Source: Phycisphaerales bacterium (GTDB taxonomy: Bacteria > Planctomycetota > Phycisphaerae > Phycisphaerales > SM1A02). From it: a DNA stretch of 20,441 bases. Positions 7,507-16,390 of this stretch are shown here, piece by piece. A program made the translations under genes and the position numbers. Each line of letters opens with the position of its first letter. The first letter of the stretch is position 1. The stretch is taken from assembly GCA_030748455.1 (NCBI GenBank), contig JASMLY010000087.1:1-20441 (forward strand), written 5' to 3'. The notes below the pieces were generated by a model. It was not told where the DNA came from and did not search any database. It saw nothing but the letters and a program-made list of their open reading frames with translations.

Positions 7507-9555
7507 TTATTCAGTTTCACAAACTCCCCAATCTCCAATAATTTTTAACAAATCAATGACATCCACGATTTCATCGAGGTTTAAATCTGCTCGTCCACAA
7601 TCTTGACCCCAATCTTCAAGAACAATCAATAAGTCAGGAACGTTTACTGTTCCATCAGCATTAAGATCTGAGAAACAAGATTCCACACAATCTATCGATG
7701 GTCCATCGATGTAAACACTTCCTCCACCAATTGAATCCACCAATGATGAACCGAGTCGTAGATAATAAAACGTCCCCGCCTCGAGCCCTTCTATCGTGAA
7801 TTGCGAATTACCATCACAGGCTTCGCTCCCTACGTGGCAAGCGAGCTGGTTCAAATTACAACACGTACCATCGTACACAACGATGGTAGAATCGAAGTCA
7901 AGCAATCCGCACGTGTCAATTGTCAGATCACCACTTTCACATGCAAAATAACTGAGCCAAATATCGTTATGGAGTTCTCCCCCCGCTGTTCCAAGACAAG
8001 TATCAAGTTCGAATGGATCAGTTGAATTCGTCGCATTCACGTTGTAAACATCTGTAAGCCCATTAAAAATTTCTAGTGCTTCATCGCATTCGTCTGGATA
8101 CACTGGATCAACATACAATTTGACAGTTCCTTCATTGGAAAGCGAACAATCATTGGCAACGTACATAAATGGCACGAGTCCTACGTACCCATTTACCGGA
8201 ACGTATTGCACGCTATCACTAGGTAAGCAATACGGAACGTACGTAATGTGTGTTCCTGCTGTGTCGTAAAGATCACCACTCACTGGCAAAGAAGTAAGCA
8301 TGTATTGCAATTCGTTGGTTGTGTTTGATGCTCCTTCGAGTTGAATATCAATCGTCGTAAAAGAATCTGTCAGTATGTTGATATCATTGACTGTTGGTGG
8401 GCAAATTTCTCCTCCATCGCACAATAGACATTCTGTTTGCAAGAGGACTGCTGAACCATCATAATTTTGATTGACAATAGCACTAAGAATATCAAACATG
8501 CCATCACCGTTGAAATCAGAAAGCTTGATTTCTGCTGCTCCGCCAGGGACTCTGTACTGTTGGCGGGATTCAACTATTCCATTTCCGCCGTTATATAAAA
8601 TGAGTTGAATGGATGACCCAACATGTCCCACGACATAATCTAAGTCGCCATCATCATCCACATCAATGATCTCCATCGTATGGGGTGCGTCATTCACTCG
8701 AATCTCTTGCACGAGTTCAAAGGATCCTGCACCATCATTTGTTAACAACCAAAAGTGATCGTTGAGTTTATCTAAAGCAGCAATATCGAGATCGCCATCG
8801 TTGTCAAAATCCCCAAGTGATACATATCGAGGTGTGCCTTGGTACATTGGAATTCGAACACTCTCGTCCCATGTCCTTGGTCCATTTGAAAGCACGACTG
8901 AAATCGTTCGTGAATATATATCTGCAGAAACAAGATCAATGAGTCCATCCCCGTTTACGTCACCTGAATCTGCTCCTCTTGGTTGTACACCAATGAATGC
9001 GGATTCCCCCTGTTCGAACGTGCCATCTCCGTTGCTGTAGAGCGGTGTAACCTTCCCAGCACTTTGGTTGGGTTCACCATCGGCGTTCGAATCCCACTCA
9101 AGTGTCATGATATCTTCGTGGCCATCAAGATCCAAATCATCGATCCAAACGAATGATGGAGTAAACATTTCAAATTGTTGCGTCACAACAAAGTTCCCTG
9201 CCCCGTCATTTTCAAGGATCGAAGTTGTGTGCCCATAGAAATCAGGTGTACATAGATCAACATCTCCATCACCATCAAAATCATGGCACTCAACATATCG
9301 TGGATTGATGCCTGCTAAAAAATCTTTTCGATTGCCAAACACCCCCGTGCCATCATTTACATACACCGTAACAGAATCTGTGTTTCGATTTGCAATTGCA
9401 TAATCAAGATCGAGATCACCATCGAAATCAGCAACACACGCACCAGTCGATCCCCCACCAGTTGGATACCAAGATACATCCTCGAAACGGATATCACCGA
9501 ATACCACACGAGGAATGAACCCTGCGAGGAGCAAGAGTATAAAGATAGATCTCAT
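7507..9555 (-). CDS. Secreted FG-GAP/VCBS repeat protein with Ig-like region and dockerin-like pair
   Basis: 682 residues from ATG 9555; a GTG one codon earlier is also possible. A clear signal peptide (MRSIFILLLLAGFIPRVVFG) is followed by seven VCBS-type repeats at about residues 38-375 (e.g. DFDGDGDVDL, DFDNDGDLDI, DFNGDGMFDI). Residues about 385-480 look like a cadherin/Ig-like repeat (SLPVSGDLYD...ITYVPY). Residues about 488-620 are Cys-containing and resemble PPC-like secreted domains (HNDIWLSYFACESGDLTIDT). Two dockerin-like loops follow (DLNADGTVNVPDLL, DLNLDEIVDVIDLL), ending WGVCETE. It is predicted extracellular, perhaps an adhesin or matrix component (inference). There is no Shine-Dalgarno, but a good promoter sits where a leaderless mRNA would start. 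Confidence 0.87.
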   Translation of the reverse strand: MRSIFILLLLAGFIPRVVFGDIRFEDVSWYPTGGGSTGACVADFDGDLDLDYAIANRNTDSVTVYVNDGTGVFGNRKDFLAGINPRYVECHDFDGDGDVDLCTPDFYGHTTSILENDGAGNFVVTQQFEMFTPSFVWIDDLDLDGHEDIMTLEWDSNADGEPNQSAGKVTPLYSNGDGTFEQGESAFIGVQPRGADSGDVNGDGLIDLVSADIYSRTISVVLSNGPRTWDESVRIPMYQGTPRYVSLGDFDNDGDLDIAALDKLNDHFWLLTNDGAGSFELVQEIRVNDAPHTMEIIDVDDDGDLDYVVGHVGSSIQLILYNGGNGIVESRQQYRVPGGAAEIKLSDFNGDGMFDILSAIVNQNYDGSAVLLQTECLLCDGGEICPPTVNDINILTDSFTTIDIQLEGASNTTNELQYMLTSLPVSGDLYDTAGTHITYVPYCLPSDSVQYVPVNGYVGLVPFMYVANDCSLSNEGTVKLYVDPVYPDECDEALEIFNGLTDVYNVNATNSTDPFELDTCLGTAGGELHNDIWLSYFACESGDLTIDTCGLLDFDSTIVVYDGTCCNLNQLACHVGSEACDGNSQFTIEGLEAGTFYYLRLGSSLVDSIGGGSVYIDGPSIDCVESCFSDLNADGTVNVPDLLIVLEDWGQDCGRADLNLDEIVDVIDLLKIIGDWGVCETE

Positions 9556-9562
9556 CACATGA

Positions 9563-9590
9563 AGTATGAGCGTCTGTGAGTTATTGTCAA
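9563..9590 (-). promoter_or_regulatory. Predicted sigma70-like promoter of the 682-residue FG-GAP gene
   Basis: On the minus strand a perfect TTGACA (9590-9585) is followed after 16 bases by CATACT (9568-9563, four of six matches to TATAAT). A start site six or seven bases further would be at about 9556-9557, one or two bases before ATG 9555. This predicts a leaderless or nearly leaderless transcript, consistent with the absence of a Shine-Dalgarno. Confidence 0.5.
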
Positions 9591-9614
9591 GGATTAACTA
9601 GGATATTCACCCAA

Positions 9615-10418
9615 TTAGGAGCAATTACAATCGTTTCCGCATCCTTCTGAGAGTCCGGTAAACAGAGCAACAGTACTTCCCACGGGGTCAGTAAACACAG
9701 AAAACCTACCGATTCCTGGAATATCAGCTGGCTCGACACACACTGTAGCGCCTAACTCTTTCGCTTTAGAAGTCGTAGCATCCACATCTGCAACACTCAC
9801 ATAGCAGAGCCAAGCAGGTCTTCCTTCCCAGTACATGTTCATCATGCCACCAACCCAATCTTCACCGTTCTTAAAAACAGTGTAGGGTTCTTCAGTTGTA
9901 TGGTTTGCTTCCGAAGTCCACCCAAACAGTGTTGTGTAAAATGAATCTGCTGCTTGCATATCAGAAGTGAGAAGTTCATTCCAACAGAATGAACCATGAC
10001 CCCAAGGATTCACACCGTCGCCACCTTTGAAGATATTGATGTTTGCGCCGGTTGGATCAATGATTGCTGCAAACCTTCCTTCTTCACCAATATCTTGAGG
10101 TTCACAACAAACTTCTCCGCCAAGCTCTGCTACTTGAGAAGCAGTTGCGTCAACATCATCCACTGCAACATAACAAGCCCAGTAGGAAGGAATGTCTGCT
10201 GGCCATTTGTCATCCATTTGCATCATTCCACCAATCGGGTGTCCGTCCTTCTTAAAAACTGTGTATGGCATCCCCCAACAATCATCTACTTCCGCGACCC
10301 AACCAAATAGTTCGCAATAAAATGCTTCGGACGCTTTCGAGTCACGACTTGCGAGTTCATTCCAACAGAACGCGCCTGCCGTAATTGGATTCATTTGTAT
10401 TTCTGTTTGCATCGCCAT
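9615..10418 (-). CDS. Two-domain VOC (glyoxalase/bleomycin-resistance fold) protein
   Basis: 267 residues with two tandem VOC domains, about 13-131 and 141-254. They align with each other: FCWNEL, FY-x-x-LFGW, PYTVFK, GGMM, DVDAT, ELG and DP-x-G occur in both. This two-domain layout is common in cytosolic VOC proteins of the CFP-30-type group, usually of unknown substrate. Metal dependence and substrate cannot be read from the sequence. The protein is unusually rich in cysteine and ends in a short tail, [10 protein letters not shown]. The start is fixed by AAGGAGA seven bases upstream. It is divergent from hutU, and 59 bases plus a separate promoter lie before the downstream FG-GAP gene, so it may be its own unit. 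Confidence 0.88.
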   Translation of the reverse strand: MAMQTEIQMNPITAGAFCWNELASRDSKASEAFYCELFGWVAEVDDCWGMPYTVFKKDGHPIGGMMQMDDKWPADIPSYWACYVAVDDVDATASQVAELGGEVCCEPQDIGEEGRFAAIIDPTGANINIFKGGDGVNPWGHGSFCWNELLTSDMQAADSFYTTLFGWTSEANHTTEEPYTVFKNGEDWVGGMMNMYWEGRPAWLCYVSVADVDATTSKAKELGATVCVEPADIPGIGRFSVFTDPVGSTVALFTGLSEGCGNDCNCS

Positions 10419-10495
10419 TGGTACTTCTCCTTATTCCAGTGCCAAATCCATTCTACCCTCAGCAAAGATCGCTCGTTGCGGATACCATCGTCAAG
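10419..10495. promoter_or_regulatory. Divergent intergenic region between the VOC gene and hutU
   Basis: These 77 bases should carry both promoters. For the VOC gene, TAGAAT (minus strand, 10455-10450) is a five-of-six -10 match at a sensible distance from its ribosome site, but has no good -35. For hutU, TACCAT at 10483-10488 is a weak -10 that would start transcription at about 10495. No clear operator palindrome was seen. Confidence 0.3.
10426..10432 (-). promoter_or_regulatory. Ribosome binding site of the VOC gene
   Basis: AAGGAGA on the minus strand, seven bases before ATG 10418, fixes that start. Confidence 0.65.
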
Positions 10496-12181
10496 ATGGA
10501 CACAGACCGCACCACGCAGCAAAAACGCCTGATTCGAGCGCCAAGAGGCACAGATATGACGTGCAAGACATGGCAAGCCGAGGCGGCGATGCGTATGTTG
10601 ATGAACAACCTAGATCCAGAGGTCGCAGAACGACCCGATGACCTCGTGGTGTATGGGGGGCGTGGCAAAGCAGCTCGGTCTTGGGAAGCATTTGATGCAA
10701 TCATTTCTTCCTTGCAAAATCTCGAACCAGATGAAACCCTACTTGTCCAATCTGGCAAACCTGTTGGAGTAGCAATAACAACAGTAGACTCCCCACGAGT
10801 CCTCATCGCAAACAGTAACCTTGTTCCCCACTGGGCGACACAAGAACACTTCGATGATCTTGAGCGACGAGGGTTGATGATGTTCGGACAAATGACCGCT
10901 GGTTCTTGGATCTACATCGGAACGCAGGGAATTTTGCAAGGCACGTATGAGACATTTGCAGAGTGTGCAAGACAACACTTTGGGGGAACACTCGCAGGAA
11001 CTCTCACCGTAACTGGCGGTTGTGGAGGGATGGGTGGTGCACAACCCCTTGCTGTCACGATGAACAGTGGAACTTGCCTCATCGCGGATGTTTGTATTGA
11101 ACGATTACAGAAACGCGTACACGATCGATATCTCGATTGCATCGAATACGACATCGATTCTGCAATTGACAAAGCACTAGAAGCGAAAGCAAACAGCGAA
11201 GCTGTTTCTATTGGTTTTTGTGGCAATATCGTTGCATTACTTTCTCGCCTCAAAGAGCGATCAGTTGTTCCAGAGGTACTGACCGACCAAACATCTGCAC
11301 ACGATCCTCTCGTGGGCTATTACCCTGAAGGGTTGTCCCGAGAAGAAGCAGATTCCCTTCGATCGCAAGATCCAAATTTCTATGTCGAAAAAAGCATGGC
11401 ATCCATGGCAAGGCATGTTGAACTGATGCTATGGTTGATGCACAAAGGGGCAACAACATTTGATTATGGGAACAATTTAAGGCAACGAGCTTTCGACACG
11501 GGAATTCAGAACGCATTTGATTTTCCCGGATTTGTCCCAGCGTATATCCGCCCTCAGTTTTGTAAAGGTCGCGGTCCATTCCGATGGTGCGCACTTTCTG
11601 GGGATCCTGAAGATATCAGAAAAACTGATGAAGTCATTCTCGATTTGTTCCCAAAAGATGAATCGCTGAAGCGATGGATCACAATGGCACAAGATCGTGT
11701 TGCCTTCCAAGGACTCCCCTGTCGAATTTGCTGGTTGGGATTAGGGGAACGAGATAAGGCTGGTCTTGCATTTAACGAACTCGTTCGTTCGGGAAAAGTC
11801 TCTGCTCCAATTGTGATTGGCAGGGACCACCTCGACTGCGGAAGTGTCGCGAGTCCAAACAGAGAAACTGAAGGGATGCGTGATGGAACTGATGCAGTCA
11901 GCGACTGGCCTCTCTTGAACTTTGCACTCAATATCGCAAGCGGTGCAAGCTGGGTGAGTTTTCATCACGGCGGTGGTGTTGGCATTGGATACGCACAACA
12001 TGCAGGACAAGTTATTGTTGCTGATGGCACACCGGAAGCCGCACAACGCCTAGAACGAGTTTTGACAAACGATCCGATGATGGGAATACTCCGCCACGTT
12101 GATGCTGGGTACGATGAAGCGATTGAGTGTGCAAACGAACAACAAGTCAACATCCCGATGAGAGATTTTCAACGTGAATGA
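10496..12181 (+). CDS. hutU: Urocanate hydratase (second step of histidine catabolism)
   Basis: 561 residues from ATG 10496, matching the usual family length of about 555-560. An in-frame TTG at 10385 would run into the divergent VOC gene and adds a non-conserved leader. It hydrates urocanate to 4-imidazolone-5-propionate using tightly bound NAD+ in the cytoplasm. Family hallmarks run the full length: [25 protein letters not shown], the glycine-rich NAD-binding [11 protein letters not shown] (about 174-184), [29 protein letters not shown], the active-site Cys C412 in [12 protein letters not shown], and SSPNRE-like ASPNRETE. No Shine-Dalgarno precedes the ATG. Its last eight bases overlap hutI, so the two are probably translationally coupled. 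It heads a six-gene plus-strand cluster. Confidence 0.97.
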   Translation: MDTDRTTQQKRLIRAPRGTDMTCKTWQAEAAMRMLMNNLDPEVAERPDDLVVYGGRGKAARSWEAFDAIISSLQNLEPDETLLVQSGKPVGVAITTVDSPRVLIANSNLVPHWATQEHFDDLERRGLMMFGQMTAGSWIYIGTQGILQGTYETFAECARQHFGGTLAGTLTVTGGCGGMGGAQPLAVTMNSGTCLIADVCIERLQKRVHDRYLDCIEYDIDSAIDKALEAKANSEAVSIGFCGNIVALLSRLKERSVVPEVLTDQTSAHDPLVGYYPEGLSREEADSLRSQDPNFYVEKSMASMARHVELMLWLMHKGATTFDYGNNLRQRAFDTGIQNAFDFPGFVPAYIRPQFCKGRGPFRWCALSGDPEDIRKTDEVILDLFPKDESLKRWITMAQDRVAFQGLPCRICWLGLGERDKAGLAFNELVRSGKVSAPIVIGRDHLDCGSVASPNRETEGMRDGTDAVSDWPLLNFALNIASGASWVSFHHGGGVGIGYAQHAGQVIVADGTPEAAQRLERVLTNDPMMGILRHVDAGYDEAIECANEQQVNIPMRDFQRE

Positions 12182-13451
12182 TTTCATAGTCGTAAACGCT
12201 CGAATCCTGACACTCGACGGAGGTGAACTTCCCCGTAGAGGGAAGGAAATGGAAAACCTAGGCATCATTGATCGAGGGTATGTCTTGGTACGTGATGGTT
12301 TGATTGAACAAGTTGAATCTGGCAAGCCTGACGAATCTGTGTATGAACAAAGTGACGAACTCGTCGTGATCGACGCTGAGGGGCGAGTCCTTATGCCTAC
12401 GTTCATCGATTGCCACACACATAGTTGTTGGGCTGGATCGAGGCTTGATGAGTTTGAAGCTGGGCTGCGGGGTGTTCCATATCTTGAACTCCTCAGCCAA
12501 GGCGGTGGCATTATGTCAACCGTCCGAGCTGTTCGCGAGGCATCACAAGATGAACTCACAACAAACCTCATAGGTCGAATCGCTTTGATGGCTTCACTCG
12601 GGACAACGGTCGTTGAAGTAAAAAGTGGGTATGGATTAACGACTGAAGATGAACTAAAAATGTTGCGGTCGATTCACGATGCATCTCAAGAAATTCCACA
12701 ACTCATCAGTGGCACGTTTCTCGGTGCTCATGCAATCGATCCTGAGATTGACCACTTTGTTGATCGAACAATTAAAGAAACGCTTCCAGCGATTGTGGAT
12801 GAGTTTCCAAACATTACGTGTGATGCGTACTGTGAAGAAGGAGCCTGGTCTGTTGACGAAACCACAAGACTGTTTGAAAAAGCGATCGACTTAGGCTGCC
12901 ACGTTCGTGTTCATGTTGATCAGTTTCACTCCCTTGGGATGTTGCCAAGGGCAGTCGAACTTGGTGCAGTCAGTGTCGATCATCTTGAACATTCCACTGA
13001 TGAAGAACTCAGGGTACTTTCAAATAGTCCTACAATTGGTGTGCTCCTTCCCGCAAGTGGTTTTTGTCTTCATGATGCGTATGCACGAGGACGAGCCATG
13101 ATCGACATGGGTTGCGCAATTGCAGTCGCAACGAATTTCAACCCAGGATCAGCACCAGCGCCGTCTATGCCTTTTGCAATCGCACTTTCGTGTAGGAGGC
13201 TTGGACTCACGCCAGCGGAAGCAGTCACAGCAACGACAGTAAACGCCTCCTGCGTACTCGGATTACAAGATCGGGTAGGTAGAATCAAAAAGGGATTACG
13301 AGGCGATGTACAGTTACTTGACTGCTGCGATGAACGAGAGCTTGCTTGGCAAATTTGCGGTGGAGGCCCTCTTCTCGTTTCGATACATGGCAAAATCGTC
13401 CATCTCTTATCAGATGGTGCTATTGACCAAGAGGATGAAAACACAGAATGA
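12174..13451 (+). CDS. hutI: Imidazolonepropionase (third step of histidine catabolism)
   Basis: 425 residues from GTG 12174, inside the hutU tail. A cytosolic amidohydrolase-fold enzyme, it opens the imidazolone ring to N-formimino-L-glutamate. Visible features are the metal-binding H-x-H (H81, H83) in [42 protein letters not shown], the metal-ligand region VHVDQF (H247) and SVDHLEH. Where the family normally has the last metal-ligand Asp in a T/S-D-x-N-P-G motif, this protein reads ATNFNPG, with Asn at 321. It is slightly longer than the usual 400-415 residues, partly from an N-terminal insert and an acidic C-terminal tail (DQEDENTE). The stop overlaps the map start as ATGA. The following step (HutG/HutF) is not in the window. 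Confidence 0.94.
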   Translation: MNDFIVVNARILTLDGGELPRRGKEMENLGIIDRGYVLVRDGLIEQVESGKPDESVYEQSDELVVIDAEGRVLMPTFIDCHTHSCWAGSRLDEFEAGLRGVPYLELLSQGGGIMSTVRAVREASQDELTTNLIGRIALMASLGTTVVEVKSGYGLTTEDELKMLRSIHDASQEIPQLISGTFLGAHAIDPEIDHFVDRTIKETLPAIVDEFPNITCDAYCEEGAWSVDETTRLFEKAIDLGCHVRVHVDQFHSLGMLPRAVELGAVSVDHLEHSTDEELRVLSNSPTIGVLLPASGFCLHDAYARGRAMIDMGCAIAVATNFNPGSAPAPSMPFAIALSCRRLGLTPAEAVTATTVNASCVLGLQDRVGRIKKGLRGDVQLLDCCDERELAWQICGGGPLLVSIHGKIVHLLSDGAIDQEDENTE

Positions 13452-14272
13452 AGAAGGTCCCTCTTATCTCAAAGAAGCACGCAGATGAAGCTCGAATCTC
13501 TGCACGATTTGTTGTGGACATGCATCATGCGCTTACAGAATATATACGTGCAGGAACTACACTCCCAGAAATTGATTCATTCGTAGCAACAACGTTACGT
13601 GAATGGAAATGCAAGAGTGCGTTTCTGAGATATCACATACCCGGCCAACCCCCCTTCCCAAGTCATTCTTGTTTGTCTGTCAACGATTGCGTCGTACATG
13701 GAACACATGTCATGTCACAATCCCCTCTTTCGCCCGGCGATCTCATTTCTGTTGACATAGGGGTTGTACATAAAGGCTGGATTGGTGATGCTGCTTGGAC
13801 GTGGGCCATAGAGCACGCAAGTGACGAGAACCACAAACTCATGGAAGCTGGAAGAGCTTCCCTTGCAGCTGGAATTGCTGCGATGCAACCGACAAGACCT
13901 CTCATGGACTTTGCTCGTGCGGTTCAACAAGTCGCAGAACAAGAATATGGATTTCATTTGATCCGCGGACTCGGTGGACATGGGTACGGAAAAACCCTTC
14001 ACGCCCCTCCCTTCATCTCAAACGTTGTCCCCACACACCCCTCTGAATGGCCAGATGGATGGAGAGCATTTGAACCGGGTATGCTCATCGCAGTTGAACC
14101 GATGCTCGCGGTTGGTACGGGTCAAATAGAAAACGCACGCGGTTCTTGGCCGATTTTTTCTGCAGACCATTCCATGACTGTTCACTATGAAGCAGATGTG
14201 TACATTTCTGAAGACGGTCCAGTGGATTTGACAGAGGGACTGCATGATCTACCACACATCATAGGAGAGTAA
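13448..14272 (+). CDS. map: Methionine aminopeptidase, type I
   Basis: 274 residues, near the usual type I length. It removes the initiator methionine from nascent proteins in the cytoplasm using two divalent metals. All expected residues are present: H84 (VVHG), metal ligands D103 and D114 eleven residues apart (DIGVVHKGWIGD), H178 (GGHGYGKTLH), E217 (VEPMLAVG) and E248 (HYEADVYISEDGP). NDCVVHG and RGLGGHG are type I signatures. There is no zinc-finger extension at the N-terminus. ATG 13448 overlaps the hutI stop by four bases, so translation is likely coupled. A map gene fused into a hut operon is unusual, and a second essential copy elsewhere in the genome is possible but cannot be seen here. 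Confidence 0.93.
   Translation: MKKVPLISKKHADEARISARFVVDMHHALTEYIRAGTTLPEIDSFVATTLREWKCKSAFLRYHIPGQPPFPSHSCLSVNDCVVHGTHVMSQSPLSPGDLISVDIGVVHKGWIGDAAWTWAIEHASDENHKLMEAGRASLAAGIAAMQPTRPLMDFARAVQQVAEQEYGFHLIRGLGGHGYGKTLHAPPFISNVVPTHPSEWPDGWRAFEPGMLIAVEPMLAVGTGQIENARGSWPIFSADHSMTVHYEADVYISEDGPVDLTEGLHDLPHIIGE
14263..14269 (+). promoter_or_regulatory. Ribosome binding site of the prolyl oligopeptidase gene
   Basis: AGGAGAG lies within the last codons of map, five bases before ATG 14275, and fixes that start. Confidence 0.65.
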
Positions 14273-14274
14273 CG

Positions 14275-16374
14275 ATGCTTGTTTATGTAGTGTCCATACT
14301 TAGCTTTGCCACAAACGATTCGTCTTTCAAGTACCCCGAAACACGAAGAGAACCTGTCGTGGATTTGTACCACGACGTAGAAGTCGAAGATCCCTACCGT
14401 TGGCTAGAAAGTGATGTTCGTGAAAGCGAAGAAGTCGCAACTTGGGTAAAAGATCAAAATACGATTACTCGTGCATATCTTGATTCAATTCCGATTCTTC
14501 CAGAAATCAAACAAGCACTTACGGATGCGTGGAATTATCCAAAACATGGGCAACCATTTCGCAGAGGGAACCGCTGGTTTCAGGCTCGCAACAATGGATT
14601 ACAAAACCACAGCGTCATTTACACAGGTGATGCGCCAACGAACATTAAAGAAATTCTCCTAGACCCAAATAGTTTTTCAGATGATGGCACACGATCTTTA
14701 GCAATGTATAGCCCTTCACCTGAGGGCACATATCTCACTTGGGGTATCTCTGATGGTGGGTCTGATTGGTCTGTTTGGTATGCTAAAAATTTAGTGACTG
14801 GTGCAATGCTGCCCGAGGTCATGCATGAGATCAAAAACAGTTCCCCAACATGGCTTCCAGATGAGAGTGGATACTACTATTCAAGGTATCCCCACAGTGA
14901 TAGTGAGGGGCATGTAGAAACCACTGATCGTTCTGAATTGTGGTTTCACCGTATTGGCACTGACCAATCGGAAGATGTGCTTGTATGGTCAGATCCAGAA
15001 CACCCAGATCGTTTTTATAGTGCATCCATTACAAAAGATGGTGGCTGGCTTGTTGTTTCTGTCAATGAAGGGACGTCATCTAACAATGCACTCCTCATTA
15101 AAGGACCAAATGATGATGCACTCCATTGGTTCGTCTCTGACTTTGTTGCTTCTATCGAGTTAATCGGTGGCATCGGCAACACGCTTTGGTTTAAAACCGA
15201 CTCCCACGCACCAAAAGGAAAAATTAGTTCAGCAACATTCAATGAACATCTACTTGTATGGGAAGACATTATCCCAGAACAAGAGAACATTCTCAGAAGC
15301 GCTGATATTGTTGGGGGGAAGATCACTGTAACGTGGCTTGAGGACGCCTCGACAAAAGCGACTGTGCATGCACTCGATGGGGAAGAACTCTATCGCGTAG
15401 CAATGCCTGGGATCGGTACTGCCTCAGGCTTCGGTGGTCATAACGAAGACTCTTCCGTTTTTTGGTCCTACTCTAGTTACAACTATCCCCCAACAATTTT
15501 CAATCTACAGTTAGAAACTGGCACGTCCTCAGTATTTTGGAAAACAGAGTTTCCAATTGATCTCTCAGAAATGGCTGTACAACGCAAGTTTGTCACGAGT
15601 ACCGATGGTGAAAAAGTTCCGCTGTTTATCGTTTCACACAAAAATACTGCTCTCGATGGGAACAACCCAGTACTGCTCTATGGGTATGGCGGGTTTGATA
15701 TTCCGATCTTGCCACGTTTTTCTGCTTCAAGAGCGGTCTGGATGAATCTGGGAGGCGTCTATGCAACAGGATGCATCCGTGGGGGAAGCGAGTACGGCAG
15801 AACGTGGCACGAAGGTGGAATGCTTGCAAACAAACAACAAGTCTTTGACGACTTTGTCGCTTGTAGTGAATGGCTCATCGATAATAAATGGACGAGTAGA
15901 AAAAAACTCGCGATCCAAGGAGGATCTAACGGAGGATTGCTCGTGGGCGCCTGTATGACGCAGCGACCTGAGTTATTCGGCGCTTGCCTACCTGCAGTTG
16001 GTGTCATGGATATGCTGAGATTTCCATTATTCACAGTCGGTTGGGCTTGGACCAGTGATTATGGTTCACCAGATGACCCTGAAATGTTTCCAATTTTGCA
16101 TGGATACTCGCCATATCACAATCTCAAAAAAGGAACGTCCTATCCACCAACCCTCGTCACAACGGGTGACACTGACGACCGAGTAGTTCCTGCGCATAGT
16201 TTTAAGTTTGCTGCAGCACTACAACATGCACAGCAAGGCGATAATCCAGTTCTTATCCGCATTGAAACTCGCGCAGGACATGGAGCAGGTAAACCCACCT
16301 CACTTCGGATCGAAGAAGCTGCTGACGTCTACGCATTCCTGTATCAAGCACTTTCAATGCATCAACCTAAGTAG
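14275..16374 (+). CDS. Prolyl oligopeptidase (peptidase family S9A)
   Basis: 699 residues, typical of S9A prolyl endopeptidases, which cut short peptides after proline. The first two thirds form the predicted seven-bladed propeller that restricts substrate size. The opening YPETRREPVVDLYHDVEVEDPYRWLE is a family signature in part (EDPYRWLE). The alpha/beta-hydrolase domain has the catalytic triad S551 (GGSNGGLL), D635 (DTDDRVVP) and H669 (RAGHGAG), with the oxyanion Tyr at about 471 (YGYGGF). The N-terminus MLVYVVSILSFATND is mildly hydrophobic, so it may be exported, but this is uncertain. It starts two bases after map. Peptide degradation beside histidine catabolism would make functional sense (inference). 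Oligopeptidase B is less likely given the length and DDRVVP motif. Confidence 0.92.
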   Translation: MLVYVVSILSFATNDSSFKYPETRREPVVDLYHDVEVEDPYRWLESDVRESEEVATWVKDQNTITRAYLDSIPILPEIKQALTDAWNYPKHGQPFRRGNRWFQARNNGLQNHSVIYTGDAPTNIKEILLDPNSFSDDGTRSLAMYSPSPEGTYLTWGISDGGSDWSVWYAKNLVTGAMLPEVMHEIKNSSPTWLPDESGYYYSRYPHSDSEGHVETTDRSELWFHRIGTDQSEDVLVWSDPEHPDRFYSASITKDGGWLVVSVNEGTSSNNALLIKGPNDDALHWFVSDFVASIELIGGIGNTLWFKTDSHAPKGKISSATFNEHLLVWEDIIPEQENILRSADIVGGKITVTWLEDASTKATVHALDGEELYRVAMPGIGTASGFGGHNEDSSVFWSYSSYNYPPTIFNLQLETGTSSVFWKTEFPIDLSEMAVQRKFVTSTDGEKVPLFIVSHKNTALDGNNPVLLYGYGGFDIPILPRFSASRAVWMNLGGVYATGCIRGGSEYGRTWHEGGMLANKQQVFDDFVACSEWLIDNKWTSRKKLAIQGGSNGGLLVGACMTQRPELFGACLPAVGVMDMLRFPLFTVGWAWTSDYGSPDDPEMFPILHGYSPYHNLKKGTSYPPTLVTTGDTDDRVVPAHSFKFAAALQHAQQGDNPVLIRIETRAGHGAGKPTSLRIEEAADVYAFLYQALSMHQPK

Positions 16375-16390
16375 CAAGTACAATCTCCAA

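Noticed and set aside
10385..10495. TTG start for hutU giving a hydrophobic 37-residue leader
   Set aside because: It overlaps the divergent VOC gene's coding start, is not a family feature, and urocanate hydratase is cytosolic; ATG 10496 gives the standard length.
16208..16390. Upstream extension of ispH inside the peptidase gene
   Set aside because: The conserved IspH N-terminus begins at ATG 16391; the extension merely shadows another frame of the peptidase gene.
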